Source: Coix lacryma-jobi var. lacryma-jobi (lineage: Eukaryota; Streptophyta; Magnoliopsida; Poales; Poaceae). From it: DNA of 64,000 bases. A program made the position numbers and the translations under genes. The stretch is taken from assembly GCA_009763385.1 (NCBI GenBank), contig CM019822.1, forward strand, positions 5,674,127 to 5,738,126, in the 5' to 3' direction. The notes beneath the pieces were generated by a model. It searched no databases and was not told the origin of the DNA. It worked only from the letters and a program-made list of their open reading frames with translations. This document shows, in pieces, positions 31,559-41,944 of the stretch. Numbering within the stretch: the stretch's first letter is position 1; each line of letters starts with the position of its first letter.

Positions 31559-32927
31559 TGTTGGGTATTTTAAACGCACACAAAAAAATCTACAAGCGCA
31601 CGGATACCGATGTAGCTTTCACCCGAGAGTATTCTAGGGTATCGATTTCCACGGGGAACGTGAAGTGTACTAGAAGAATTAAGAACGTCCAAGAAAAGAA
31701 TGGTAATGCGGTTAGAGAGGGATATAAGGGTTTTCTAAGCGGGTCTATTTAATTAAAGGCTTACTATACTTTACTTACTTCGGAGCAACAGTACCTTTCC
31801 GATTCTCGAAAAAGACTGGGAAAAGGGTAATCAGGAGAAGGCTGCCAAAAAGCTCTACGAAAACACCAATCCTAACGTGGTGGATTATAACAATCTACAA
31901 AGCAGTCACCCCTGTAGCTACCACAACTATCCGGAGGATTGGGCGCAAACTCAGGTAAACCCTAGTCTAGACACCAAGTCTACACTAACGCTTACTACTC
32001 TAATCAGATATCATAATTAGAGCACTCAATACGAGCGGAGATCCAGTAAATAAAATAAAGTAAGAACTGAAATTAAATAGTATACTTAGAAGTAGTAAAT
32101 GAAGAACCTGGAGATTACTCGAAGACGAACCAGATGTTGCACCAATACAATGTCGAGGAAGATCCGACAGATCCGGCTCCTCCTCAGCTCTCTCCTTTCT
32201 CTCTCTCTCTAGATTACAACTAGATGATGAACTAGAACTAGATCTAGAACTAGAAGATGAACTAGAACTAGACGATCAACTAAAGGGGTCTCTACTTCTA
32301 ATTGAAACTCTAGTTTCTGATGTGGAGATGAATAATGAAGATGGAGATGGCTTTTGGGGGCGTCCCTGGGGTCTCTTATATAGTCCTGGATGGAGTAGGG
32401 GGCAAGGAATCGCCATGTCATCGATCCGCGTCATTTTTATCGCCCACCGTTGGATCAAACCGACTTCAGGGACGGTGGAGATGCATCCTAGGAGGCGGTG
32501 GAGGAAGGTTCCAGAAGGCGGAGGCGAAACGGCCTCCGTGGTCGACCGGTCGGTCTCCATGTGGGACCGGTCGGTCTGGCCCAGTGGGCCCACGTGGTGG
32601 GCCGCCTCGTTGTGTCTTCTGGTGTCTTCTAGATCCTTCTTTTGCAGATTTCGTTGCGAAATTAATATCTTTTCATCCGGGACTCCGAATATAGCAAATG
32701 ATATGTCTGTTTCGATCGTCTTGACGAGCCCTTCGCAATGGTGCACTCCAATTTATCACTTGAGATACTTTTATATGGTGAAATATTGATGTTCTACAAA
32801 ATAAGTGAGAGCACCAAAACTCATGGAACTTGTTAGTTTCAAACCCTACAACTATGCTTTGTAATTCATTTAGTGTCATTTCATGCAATAGTTGATGGTT
32901 AATTATGAGCATTAGTGAGCGTCAACA
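31559..32927 (-). repeat. E5 5' LTR
   Basis: 1369 bases, TG...CA ends, collinear with 25262-26627, with the same TATA box and CTAGAACTAGA repeats. Confidence 0.93.
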
Positions 32928-33414
32928 CGCCGCACGCAAGCCCGTGTCCGACCTCCCGCCAAGTGCCACGACGCCATCGTCTTCCTCCCGACTCGGCCGA
33001 TGCATCGCACATCCTCTTGTGCTCTTGCTTGCCGATGCCAAGTGGCAGCTACCACAGCTGGTCCTCCGGCCTCCTGGTCCGACGGTCCAATCCTCACGTC
33101 CGCCCTTCACCGCTCTGGGTCCATCGGCATGGCACGTCCGCCGCACGGCACGCCCATCCTTCACCGCTCCCGGTCCGTCGGCACGGCACGTCTCTACTTG
33201 ACCTTCACCTCGCCATCGACAACTGTATCCGAGCTCCACACCTGCACATCAACACAGCCAAGAGACACATGTTGCACACGCACACCAACCCGATAACACA
33301 CACAACTCAAAGCCACCGGTTAGTCATAAACATTTAGCACATAGCGAGATATGGACTAGACCGGGAAAAGCCTCAAACCTTATGAATGTCAATCATTCAT
33401 CATATATGTTCTCG
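32928..33414 (-). repeat. E4 5' LTR, outer part
   Basis: Continues the E4 LTR after E5, starting with the second CGCCG copy. It aligns with the E2 LTR to the terminal CATTCATCATATATRTTCTC at 33414. The following TAGAG (33415-33419) would be the E4 target duplication, not checkable here. Confidence 0.85.
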
Positions 33415-34397
33415 TAGAGGAGGGGACGTAGGAATATTTGGGCCCCTCAACCCCCTTCCCTCCGCCACTAGCCGTGCATCTCAGCTAGAGCAGGGTGTCC
33501 ACACACGAGATCTGCGATATCGCATGGAAAAGAAACGAATCGGTCTCAGTGGCCATTTCTTCGTGTTTCATTTCGTTATTAGTAACTGCGTCAGACGAGT
33601 TTTATCCTGATAAAACTCTGTTGCTCTCTCTTCTCATAGATATGATGCCAATTAGGCAAATTTTCTGAGTGCCATAGTTTTAAATGAGAATGAAACTCCG
33701 ATCGACATATATAATACCCAGACTGGCCTAAGGAATTGAGGGCCACGAACATAAACTGTTAATCTTGAAATTAGTATAAGGGTGCCACAACTCACTAGTA
33801 TCTTTTCATAGTAAATCTATGTGTTGACAAAAGTAGTGTGAGTGTGGGATGGGGAATTCTTCTTTTCTAAAGGAGTGGAGTCCGAATCTTTAACCCCACC
33901 CCCACGCTGATGTTCATTCCTTTTATATATATAGGTCCCTTTCCACGATGCCCAGCCTAATATTCTTTGACGGAGCCAAGTTCGAGTTTGCACCGCAGGT
34001 GCGCTGCTATCCAATGGAAAGTTAACGTCTTGAACCTCGCAGTTCAAAAAAAAAACGTCTTGAACCTCAAGCACAAGTGGGCGCGCTGCAGGTGTGCATC
34101 TGGAATTTGATTGCATCCTGATTCCTGACATTTTGTCAATGAATAGGAAGGCGGCCTTCGTTTATAACTTTTGAAGATAAATGAAACGAACATCCTGCAG
34201 CATTGTTGGCTGGAGGTAGAAGTAGCAGTGTGCAAAAAAAAAAGAATTTGAGTTTTAGAAAGCAAAAAATGAAAAGATTGAAAGCATTATTCTTTGCCGC
34301 CAGAGAGCAGCTTGGATGACGTACAGGACAGATGCTCAAAGCCTTGCGAGCATCTATTCTTTGCCACACCCGCACAGTGATGGAATATAAGTGAATT
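33415..34397. other. Flank of the nested retrotransposon stack; no gene seen
   Basis: About 1 kb with no supported gene. A TATA-like TTTTATATATATAGG lies at 33920-33935 and short A runs lie near 34046 and 34238. Nothing is convincingly conserved. Confidence 0.5.
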
Positions 34398-34475
34398 GTC
34401 CATATTTATTCTATTCGTTTAAGCTTTTGGATTGAACTCCATATTTTTCTATTCGTTTAAGCTTTTAGATTGAAT
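34398..34475. repeat. Short tandem duplication (~43 bp, two copies)
   Basis: CCATATTT...TTCTATTCGTTTAAGCTTTTRGATTGAA occurs twice in direct succession with few differences. Confidence 0.8.
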
Positions 34476-34488
34476 TGATAGTTGCATA

Positions 34489-34742
34489 CTCCCTCCAATT
34501 TGGTAAAAGAAGTCGTTTTAACAAGGTTTGAGTCAAACATTGGAAATATAAATCATGAATAATTTTTAAATTGTTGAGTTTAGAGATGTAAAAATCATAT
34601 AAATAAATTTGTATTGAAAAGTACTTTCATAAAAATATAGCTATACCACTTTTCAATAAATATTTTTAAAGAAACAAGTGGTCAAAGTTACGTTTTGGAG
34701 ATCGTGTCGCTGTCTGAAACAACTTCTTTTACCAAGAGGGAG
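34489..34742. mobile_element. Stowaway-like MITE
   Basis: 254 bases bounded by TA, with left end CTCCCTCCAATTTGGTAAAA and right end TTTTACCAAGAGGGAG as imperfect terminal inverted repeats. The AT-rich body has no frame. Stowaway elements are short Tc1/Mariner-derived elements with TA target duplications. Confidence 0.85.
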
Positions 34743-34865
34743 TACAACTTAACACAGAGGGCATGGAGCACATACACGAGACGCGCAAAACTAAGCTTTT
34801 AAGCACCTATTCTTTGCCGCATCCAGACGGCTGATCCACCCGAAAGCCTTACCTCACCGGCCCAC

Positions 34866-34873
34866 TATATAAA
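34866..34873 (+). promoter_or_regulatory. TATA box of the thioredoxin-like gene
   Basis: TATATAAA in CCCACTATATAAATGCC, about 62 bases upstream of the ATG at 34935. It lies just downstream of the MITE at 34489-34742, so that insertion is in the proximal promoter. Confidence 0.65.
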
Positions 34874-34934
34874 TGCCATCACCTTGCTCTGTCTTACTCC
34901 TTCCTCGCGAGTTCATCACCCCTCCTAGTCCAGC

Positions 34935-35221
34935 ATGAACAGCTACTTTTTATGGCAGGGGCGGCGGTGGTTGTGGTGGTCGTGGTCGAGGGGTTGGGTA
35001 CCGACAGGACGCGAACCTAACGATGGTATGCATGCCGCGGTGCTACCTGCTTTTCTTTCTTTACTTCTTTCTTTCCTTCCTTTCTTTCTCCTTTGATCTC
35101 CGAGCGCGCTAGCTAACTGAAATGATGCGCGCCCACATATCTCAGATTTTCTGTTCTCGATCCCTGTTGTGTGTTCTCTTCATGCTGATTTAATTATATC
35201 CACCCCCCCTCCCCCCCCCCC

Positions 35222-35270
<49 letters not shown>

Positions 35271-36006
35271 ACACAAAAAAAAAAATCTTCCTTTCCTGTA
35301 ATTTTTTGTACCCACTTCCTTGATTTTTAATTCTGTAGGTGGACGTTATCCTGTAGTTATATTAACTGACGACTCCTTCCACTATGCGCTGGGCAAGGAA
35401 AAATTACTGGCACTCCCTCAGGATAGCTCTACCGACCCTGTGATCTCTATCAATGATATGGATCAGTGGAAATCGAATTGGGACAGGGCTGCTCCATACA
35501 ACAAGCTGGTACATACGTACCTAACCTTGCTAATAGCAGCTTTAATTTCGATCTCTCAAGTTTCTTTTTTTTCTTTTCTGGAGACTCGACCTCTAGTAGA
35601 ACTCTAATGTTTGAAATGGTCTATTAGTTGGTGTATGAGTTCTACGAAAAGAATTCCTCACTGTGCAAGGCCATGGACGAGCCGTTTGAGAAACTCGCCA
35701 AGCAGTATAAAGGCAAGGCCGACTTCTGCAAGTTGGACGTCGACAACTTTGAGGTACAGACACAACCATTGATTACTGGAGTAGTGCTGTAATACGCGAT
35801 GATTCTATGCATGTATCATTAACTTTGGAAGCGGACGCGCTCGTGATTATTGCCATCAATTAACCGTGCAGTTTTTGGCGCGGCTTTGCGGAGTGGAGGG
35901 AGCGTATCCGACGTTCGTGATATTCAAGAACTGCAAGCCGGTGAGTAAGGTCGTCGGCCTCAAGGAGGACGAACTCGAGCGGAGCATCCAGCGAGCGCTA
36001 AACTAG
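34935..36006 (+). CDS. Thioredoxin-like protein lacking the canonical CxxC (four exons)
   Basis: Exons are 34935-35025, 35339-35508, 35628-35753 and 35872-36006. All introns are GT-AG and the frame stays open to TAG, giving 173 residues. Residues about 70-173 follow the thioredoxin fold: ISINDMDQWK, then VYEFYEKN, FCKLDVDNFE, the cis-Pro strand GAYPTFVIFKN (Pro142) and VVGLKEDELERSI at the end. At the active site WCGPC is replaced by NSSLC (residues 96-100), so the attacking Cys is Ser and only the second Cys (100) remains. Dithiol disulfide reduction should be lost; monothiol, glutathionylation-linked or binding roles are possible. Exon 1 encodes an odd Trp/Arg-rich start (alternative frame Gly-rich), so the N terminus is the least certain part. 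Confidence 0.78.
35203..35283. repeat. Poly(C)/(AC)n microsatellite in intron 1
   Basis: A C-rich run of about 35 bases is followed by about 14 AC dinucleotides and an A run, within the first intron of the thioredoxin-like gene. Confidence 0.95.
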
Positions 36007-36949
36007 TACTAGTGTACTCAAATTTCGTGTGAAGACATATTATAATATGGCGTTCATACACGCATCGGGGGTGCGAGCGAGGTGTCCATGCATGTACATG
36101 CTACAAAACTATGTAGAATAAGCATGGTACGAAACTTGTCGAGAGATGCATATGTTGAGTATTAGATGTACTTACTAGTCTATCGATCGACCAGTGTGTG
36201 TGCTACGGTGCTGCCGCATCATGAGCTAGAATTTAGGAGACAGAAATATTAAAAGTTCATGAATAAATTTAGTATTTATAACTAATCAAAATTAATTATT
36301 TATCTTTGCACGTGCACTGTCTCTATATTTATTTTCTAACACATCCCCTATACGACGAAGTCGATCATATATAATAGATACATAAATTTACCAATTATTC
36401 TATATCCTTTTCTATTCATATTTATATATAGTTTTTCCCCTTAGCCAGCTGCTGCTGCTTGCACAGGAAATTGTGAGAGAATTCTAGCTGTTGCAGCCGC
36501 AACGGTGCTGCTTTTAAGAGCATCCGAACAGAATATGAATAGAGATACGTACGTCTTCTAAGATTGAGCTTGAATTATGTTAGCTCTTATTGTAGCCCAT
36601 GTGTCGTGACATGCAGGGGCAGAGCCAGATTTGATCATAGGGACATGCAAACTGACAACAATCATACGTCTCGAAATATAACATATCAAAGGTATATATA
36701 ACACCTACAAATATTTATGCTGTGATAAAAAATAGAAAAATTAACAGAAATAAATAGAAGTTAATTAGTCTTAGGCCTTTAACCTTCACATGATCAATAT
36801 AATTCTTTGCCTAGAAAAACAATTATGATAATAATAAATAGTTAATCAGGGGGTAAAATTAATTCGCATCAGATCCTAAACATCAAATGGTAAGCAATTA
36901 GTCACTTGTTATTTAGCCTCGGAACGAAACGGCCACTTAAACAGATAAA
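36007..36949. other. 3' flank of thioredoxin-like gene; no gene seen
   Basis: AT-rich, with short repeats but no supported gene. AATAAGC near 36117-36123 may act as a polyadenylation signal (weak). Confidence 0.45.
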
Positions 36950-36954
36950 CTAGT

Positions 36955-38564
36955 TGTCGGTGTTCGGGACCCGGGGGTGTACACCAACGAGTAAATTTAT
37001 AAGTGCGTGCTCCCAAATCCGGATGGTGATGCAAGAAGAACACAACGATCTATCCTGGTTCAGACAAAAGAAGTCTCTACGTCCAGCGGGGAGAGAGAGT
37101 CTGTATCATCTTGCACCGAAGTGCTTTGTACAGGGGCGAGTATAAGCGTGGGAAGTGTGTAGGAGGGAGCTAGAACTGGAGAACCGGGCTCCGAAGTCCT
37201 AGGCAATGGTGGGGAGCAGGTGAACTTGAGCACGTGATGCTGCAAGAACGCTCTACTTCTTGGGTGTAATGGATTCCAGAAGAACCTGAACCATTGCCCT
37301 ATCCTAAGCCCTAGCGTCCTCTTTTATAGGCGAAGGGGAGGCACAGAGTTACATCGTTCTAGGGCTGTCATTGGCGATGGTGCTGGTGATTACGTTGGCG
37401 ATAACGTTGTCGGTCATGTCGGTGCCGCTGTAGACGCGTACTCGTCCTAGCAGCTGAGTGTCCGGTCAAGTCGGTGAAGGACGGTGCCCATGCGCGAGCA
37501 TGCAGCAGGACGTCGCGTCGAGTCTCGTCGGAGCGCTGATCAGTCCTGGCGAAGTGGCCCTTGAGGGGGTCGTCGAGGTGATCGAGGCTCTTCGCAGGGG
37601 GTCGAGCCTTATGCGAGCAGGGTCGAGCCCCCGGAAATGGGGAGTGTATGTTGACAATTGGTACCTCGAGGAGGTGCCTTGACGAGGGACGGTACACGAC
37701 ATGGTGCTACAGCGTCGTACGAGTCGCCCCCTTTTCTGGGGATGGGCGGTTAAAGTCGATTTAACCGGGGTACGATTCGCTGCGGTGCGCGCTGTAGTGT
37801 TCGACGTGCCCATATGATTGAGACGGGGGTTGGTAGGGTGCATTTAATGCTTCCGGGGCAGTGCAGGAGGCATTCGAGGGGTGCCTTGAGGAGGTGTAGG
37901 GCGGTCGAGGCCCTCGTGGGTGGTGCGTGCCCCGGAAGATACGAGAAAAGTGTTGACAAACGTGCCACGAGGAGGCGCCTGACGGGACACAGCGTGCAGC
38001 ATGGAGCCACTGCGCTGCGCTTCGTGCTTGTTTCCCGGGTATGAGTATACGGAGTGGATTTGACCGGGGTACGACCCACTGCGGTGCGCGCTGTAACCAC
38101 GCGACTTAGACTAGAGTTGGTGGAGCGTATTAAATGCACTTGGGGCTGTATCGGAAGCAGTATGAGGCGTTCGAGGCCTGCTTTCTTCGCTGGAAAGGTT
38201 TGGCGGTCGAGGTCAGCTTCCTTCGCTAGGAAGGTTCGGTCGTCGAGGCCTGCTTGAGGAGGCGGTCGAAACTTTCCTTAGGAGAGCTCGAGGAGTGATG
38301 GGGATATACGGTGAGGCGGTCGAGGTCTGTCCCGTTCGCTCGGGGTTTTCTGTTACCGTGCCTCGAGTGTGTGCCGGTGTAGCCTTGAGGGGAATCCTCC
38401 GTGGGCTTGGTGGGCTGCTGAGGTTTCGCTCATGGTCCGGCCCATCTCGGATTGATGCTTGGGCCGGTTTCGGTACGGTGGTTGAAGGCTAGTTGCTGGC
38501 CTTGCCATGGATTAGTTTTTTCGAAGTGGAGGTTTTGGGATACCCCTTTTCCATGTAATCAATA
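36955..38564 (-). mobile_element. Solo LTR (Gypsy-type guess)
   Basis: The left end TGTCGGTGTTCGGGACCC is preceded by CTAGT (36950-36954), and CTAGT recurs at 38565-38569 just after TAATCAATA. On the minus strand it would start TATTGATTACATGG (one change from TG) and end CACCGACA. A minus-strand TATAAAAG lies at about 37321-37328. The body is GC-rich with repeated CGAGG/TCGAGGC motifs and no ORF. There is no internal region or second LTR, so this is best read as a solo LTR left by recombination. Confidence 0.62.
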
Positions 38565-38904
38565 CTAGTCATTTAATTAAATAATCGTATTACTATATAG
38601 TTTGTAAATATTGAGTACACGGCCTAATGACTGTTTATATGAATAATGATGAGAATGTAGGAGATAAATGTTAGAATTTATATGGGCTTGGCCCAATAAT
38701 AAATTCTGAAATTCATAATAAATCTCAAAGGCCCATTCATATGTGAGCAAAGAGGGGAAGTGGAACTCTTTAGTCCCACCTTGCTAGTGGAAGGGGAGGA
38801 GAACTTGCTTAAATATGGAAGTTCTCTCCACTTCCTCAAGTCTAGTGTGAGAAGGAGAAAGAGAAGTCCACACGCGCGCGCGTGCTCGCTCGCCGCGCCG
38901 CGCC

Positions 38905-38934
38905 GGGCGGGGCGGGGCGGGGCGGGGCGGGGCG
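38905..38934. repeat. GGGGC microsatellite
   Basis: Five to six copies of GGGGC inside the solo LTR, upstream of its TATA box. Confidence 0.9.
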
Positions 38935-39130
38935 ACTTGCGCGGGTGCGCGGCACCTGCGTGAATGGTCCGCCGAAATCCGGCTCCTCGCCTTGCGGGAG
39001 CGCGGTCTCCTTTTGCAGTTTTAGTTTTTGGTTTCTTGGCCTTCAAGTTGCAGAGTTCTAAACGGTTACGACTCAAGAGTCCTAAACCGATTTAGATCGT
39101 GATCGCGACACGAGGTCGGTTCAACAGGGC

Positions 39131-39138
39131 TATATAAG
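39131..39138 (+). promoter_or_regulatory. TATA box in solo LTR
   Basis: TATATAAG in GGGCTATATAAGCAACC. It could still drive readthrough transcription toward 39200 and beyond. Confidence 0.6.
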
Positions 39139-39733
39139 CAACCTATCGGCCACGCCAAAACGTATCTCAACACCTCTCGAGTTAGGGTTTGTCTCATATC
39201 GCTTTTGCGCTGCCGTCTAGTCGTCTCCAGTCCGTTCGCTTGCGTGCACCAACGACCGGGCGAGCAGGTCTCCGGAACCCTCGTCTTTGCGATCCTGCAC
39301 CGGGAGAAGGCAAATAAGGTTTTTGGGAAGCGCTCGTCGCGCGACTGCTCTCGTCTACAACAACGGGTCGTCTACCGTCCAAGTCAGGCGGCGCTACGTC
39401 CAGGCGTATTCGTCGTCAACTGCTCCGAGCTATTCCTCCAGCACTCATCGACGATCAGCCAGCACCGACTCCGCCACCGTCTTCTCCAGCTATCGAAAGG
39501 TACGCCGTTCGTGATCTAATGTCTATGTTTATATTAGATCTTATGTCTTTGATCTTGCCTTTTAATCTATCTGGTGTACGAGCTATGCTTACACCGATTG
39601 TCATGTTTGAGATTATGTTATGCATGTTTTGTTATGCTAGTAAACAATACAATATGAGATATCTAGATCATCAATTTATCATGATTTATATTCTGGTTTT
39701 AATCTGGAAATTGCCTATTCTTTTATCAATAAA

Positions 39734-40270
39734 GAAGATAATAGAAAGACTAATACTAAATAATATATATCTTATTGCAGACCAATTTAAAAGGATAAAT
39801 AAAAAATATTCAGTTTTAATTAACTAGCTAATTAGAGTGTTTGTTATGAGAATAAACTGATGTTTGGTAGACTAAGAAAATTAAAGATATGAAAAAAAAT
39901 ATTATGAACATCTAATTTTTATTTATATAAGATATTTTTAGAAATTAATACAGAGTATAGGAACAAAAATCTGAGTACAAACAATACTATTAACTAGCTA
40001 ATTAGATAATTAAGCATCTAATTAAGAAAGTATATTATGAGAGTTATGGGGAGGTTGGGTTATGCCAGACCCCCTTCTCTCCGCCACCGATGACATGATC
40101 CGATTAAAATTGCTTTCATATTTTTTTTAGCCAAAATATGTAGACTATATTTAATTTTAATATAGATTACATGTTCTAGACAATGATCTTAATTAGTACT
40201 CCATCTGTCTCTAGTTATTTGTCGTTTTTGCTTCGAAGAAACAACTTTGACTAACTATATATTAAAAAAA
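39734..40270. other. AT-rich interval; decayed MITE-like end
   Basis: No gene seen. AGTACTCCATCTGTCTCTAG near 40194 looks like a decayed Stowaway terminus followed by AACTTTGACTAACT; the other end was not found. Confidence 0.5.
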
Positions 40271-40413
40271 ATACGAGTTCACGGGAGATATTAGGAAGAT
40301 AGCCTATGGCGAAGTGGCAATGCTCGGAGGAGGAGCGCGGTTGCCGCAGCAGCTTCTCCTCCGAGCGTTGCCGCTTCGCCATAGCCTGTCTTCCTATCTC
40401 CTGTGACTCGTAT
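40271..40413. repeat. Long inverted repeat (hairpin) from a duplicated gene 5' end
   Basis: Arms 40271-40333 and 40352-40413 are about 60 bases each, roughly 90 percent identical as inverted repeats, with an 18-base loop. Several differences are T against C, so RNA from the plus strand would keep G-U pairs. The arms contain ATGGCGAAG...CTCGGAGGAG, the first codons of a gene family whose broken copy lies at 56373-57508 (there MLKRKRSEERGCR). The right arm and flank retain the upstream region as well. Confidence 0.85.
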
Positions 40414-40515
40414 TTCGCCATGCGTCACGAACAAGGCTGTTGTATTTATTTGTGGATCATATATAAGGGGGTGAATTCGTATCCGAATCAAAGTCGAGAC
40501 TTATAGAAGTATATA
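40286..40515 (-). pseudogene. 5' fragment of the 56373-type gene family (promoter plus first codons)
   Basis: On the minus strand, 40515-40390 matches the upstream region of the gene at 56373 (shared GATTCGGATACGAATT, CCCCCTTA, GATCCA, GCCTTGTTCGT). It leads to ATG at about 40385 with MAKRQRSEEK. The coding part then collapses into the inverted duplicate, so no gene product remains. It is a truncated paralogue, not a functional gene. Confidence 0.7.
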
Positions 40516-41212
40516 AGCAAATAAAGAAATGAAGCCCGTCCGCAGTTGGAGAAGAAGGAGAGGAGCGCTCCGGCGGCGCACAGTCGCACAGATCACGGCT
40601 GACATGGCACATGGGGAGAGGATATGGGCTGGGCCGACGAGAGAGAGCACTAGATATAGCCGTCGGCTTTGTCTCCGGGCCAATCTCTTGCACTCGAAAT
40701 TGGCCACGACGGGATCGGGACTTGTTCGCTTCCATTCAATGGCATCTCACATTTTCCTCTTCTCTCTTCTTCTTTCCCTTTCTTGTTTTTTTCCCCTTTT
40801 TGCGAAAGAAACCAAATTCTCAACATGAATGGCAAACAAGGGTACTACGTTTGAATGTTTTATTGAAGATACCGATGAAAAGACGGCAGAGGCGCAACAA
40901 AATCTCCCGAGACATGTGCAGCGTGCAGGGCAAAAAGATGTCTGGTTCCTTCGGAGAGTGAGGAGGCGTGACCCGCTCCTGCTGGCTTAATCAGCTGTTT
41001 TTAGCAGAGGTGGATTTGCACTATCCCCTGTCAGCTCAAGAAGGTGATCGAAAAAAAAAAATCCTGCATCGCCGTATTCCACTACAGATGACGGTAGATC
41101 TTGTCGCCCCCGTTCTTGCTCAGTTAATTTATAATCCGAAGGAATTTAGGCAAATTTTAACTTGCAAGGAATAAAATTCCTCTCTATCTTTTAAATTGGG
41201 GATTAATCCCTT
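40516..41212. other. Intergenic interval, no gene supported
   Basis: Moderately GC-rich with T-rich tracts near 40755-40800. Frames on both strands are short and unconserved in appearance. Confidence 0.4.
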
Positions 41213-41405
41213 AGAGCAATTCCAGTCCAGCCAATAGCCTCCTATTCTAATTTTAGGAACTTAAGTAAAAAAAACCAACTCCAATGGACCTCCTACTTGG
41301 ACTCTTATTTTTTAAGGACCCTCGTAATCTAGTTTCAAGCCCCTAGGAACCGGGGGTTCCAATCCGCGCCGACCCGTCAGTCCCGCTGCGCGGACGCGCC
41401 GCCCC

Positions 41406-41924
41406 TGTTAGAAATAATCATGACTTGAATTAGTTTTAAGTCTATGCATATAGAATAGATGTCAGTCACGTTTTGTGTAAACGTGCTTGGCTCAGTTGTA
41501 GCTGGATACGTGATGCGTTCACGTTGGCCGGAGTCATTAGAGTGCATGTAGTTTGTTAGCATTGCATTAGTCGGTTGATAGCCAAGTCTTCGACGTGTGG
41601 CGGACGGAGGCAGGATGTGGCATGCACAGAAGGCGCAGATAAGCTGGAGACCGAGTCTCGTGGAGAGTAGCGGCTCTGCACAAAGTTCGGACTAGTGGGC
41701 GTTCGTGCGCATGGTGACTGGCTTAGTAGTTGCGTGGGTGCTGGGTTGCCATGGCTATAAAGCCGGATGTAATCGCTGTGTCGAGTTAGTCTCAGAGTCA
41801 ATAAAAAGCCAACATACAGGCCGTCCGGCGGCCGGGGCGTTCGTCGCCGGCAAAGCTCCTGTCTATTGCATTGTTCATCTTCCACCTTGCGTTCGTGTGC
41901 GTGCGTTCCTCGGCAAAGCTAACA
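41406..41924 (+). repeat. E6 5' LTR
   Basis: TGTTAGAAATAATCATG to GGCAAAGCTAACA. It contains TATAAAG at 41756-41762 and AATAAAAAG near 41800, a possible polyadenylation signal. Confidence 0.95.
41756..41762 (+). promoter_or_regulatory. E6 LTR TATA box
   Basis: TATAAAG in ATGGCTATAAAGCCGG, about 40 bases before AATAAAAAGCC. This gives a short R region typical of small Copia LTRs. Confidence 0.65.
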
Positions 41925-41944
41925 ATTGGTATCGGAGCCGGTGT

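Larger units (their letters stand above)
25262..32927 (-). mobile_element. Element E5: complete Gypsy-type LTR element with gag only
   Basis: LTRs of 1366 and 1369 bases (25262-26627 and 31559-32927) begin TGTTGGGTA and end AACA on the plus strand. They are flanked by the perfect duplication CGCCG (25257-25261 and 32928-32932). On the minus strand the order is LTR, tRNA-Asp primer site, gag (31429-30347), about 3.7 kb of AT-rich DNA without a long frame, polypurine tract, LTR. The primer site and gag suggest an Athila-like or related Gypsy lineage (inference). No pol domain was found, so it depends on a helper. The two LTRs differ at only scattered bases, so insertion is fairly recent. Confidence 0.93.
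23196..33414 (-). mobile_element. Element E4: Copia-type, 5' LTR and gag start, interrupted by E5 and cut by E3
   Basis: Minus-strand order is LTR (33414-32928 and 25261-23466, with E5 inside), tRNA-Met primer site, 118-base leader, then a gag start that ends where E3 entered at 23195/23196. The LTR, leader and gag N terminus are homologous to E2. The outer LTR end reads CG where TG is expected on the element strand. The remainder lies beyond E3 and out of the window. Confidence 0.85.
38669..39728 (+). mobile_element. Solo LTR (Copia-type guess)
   Basis: Starts TGTTAGAATTTATATGGGC and ends CTTTTATCA, flanked by perfect ATAAA duplications (38664-38668 and 39729-39733). TATATAAG lies at 39131-39138. 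A GGGGC-type run (38905-38934) sits upstream of it. No coding region or second LTR is present. Confidence 0.82.

Noticed and set aside
30347..31579. Using the longer 410-residue start for the E5 gag
   Set aside because: The extra N terminus would be translated from the primer-binding site and LTR end; the Met at 31429 begins the protein-like region.
36954..37145. Possible CACTA or MULE element start at TGTCGGTGTTCGGGACC
   Set aside because: No inverted terminal repeat was found at the other end. A flanking CTAGT pair, TATA box and size fit a solo LTR better.
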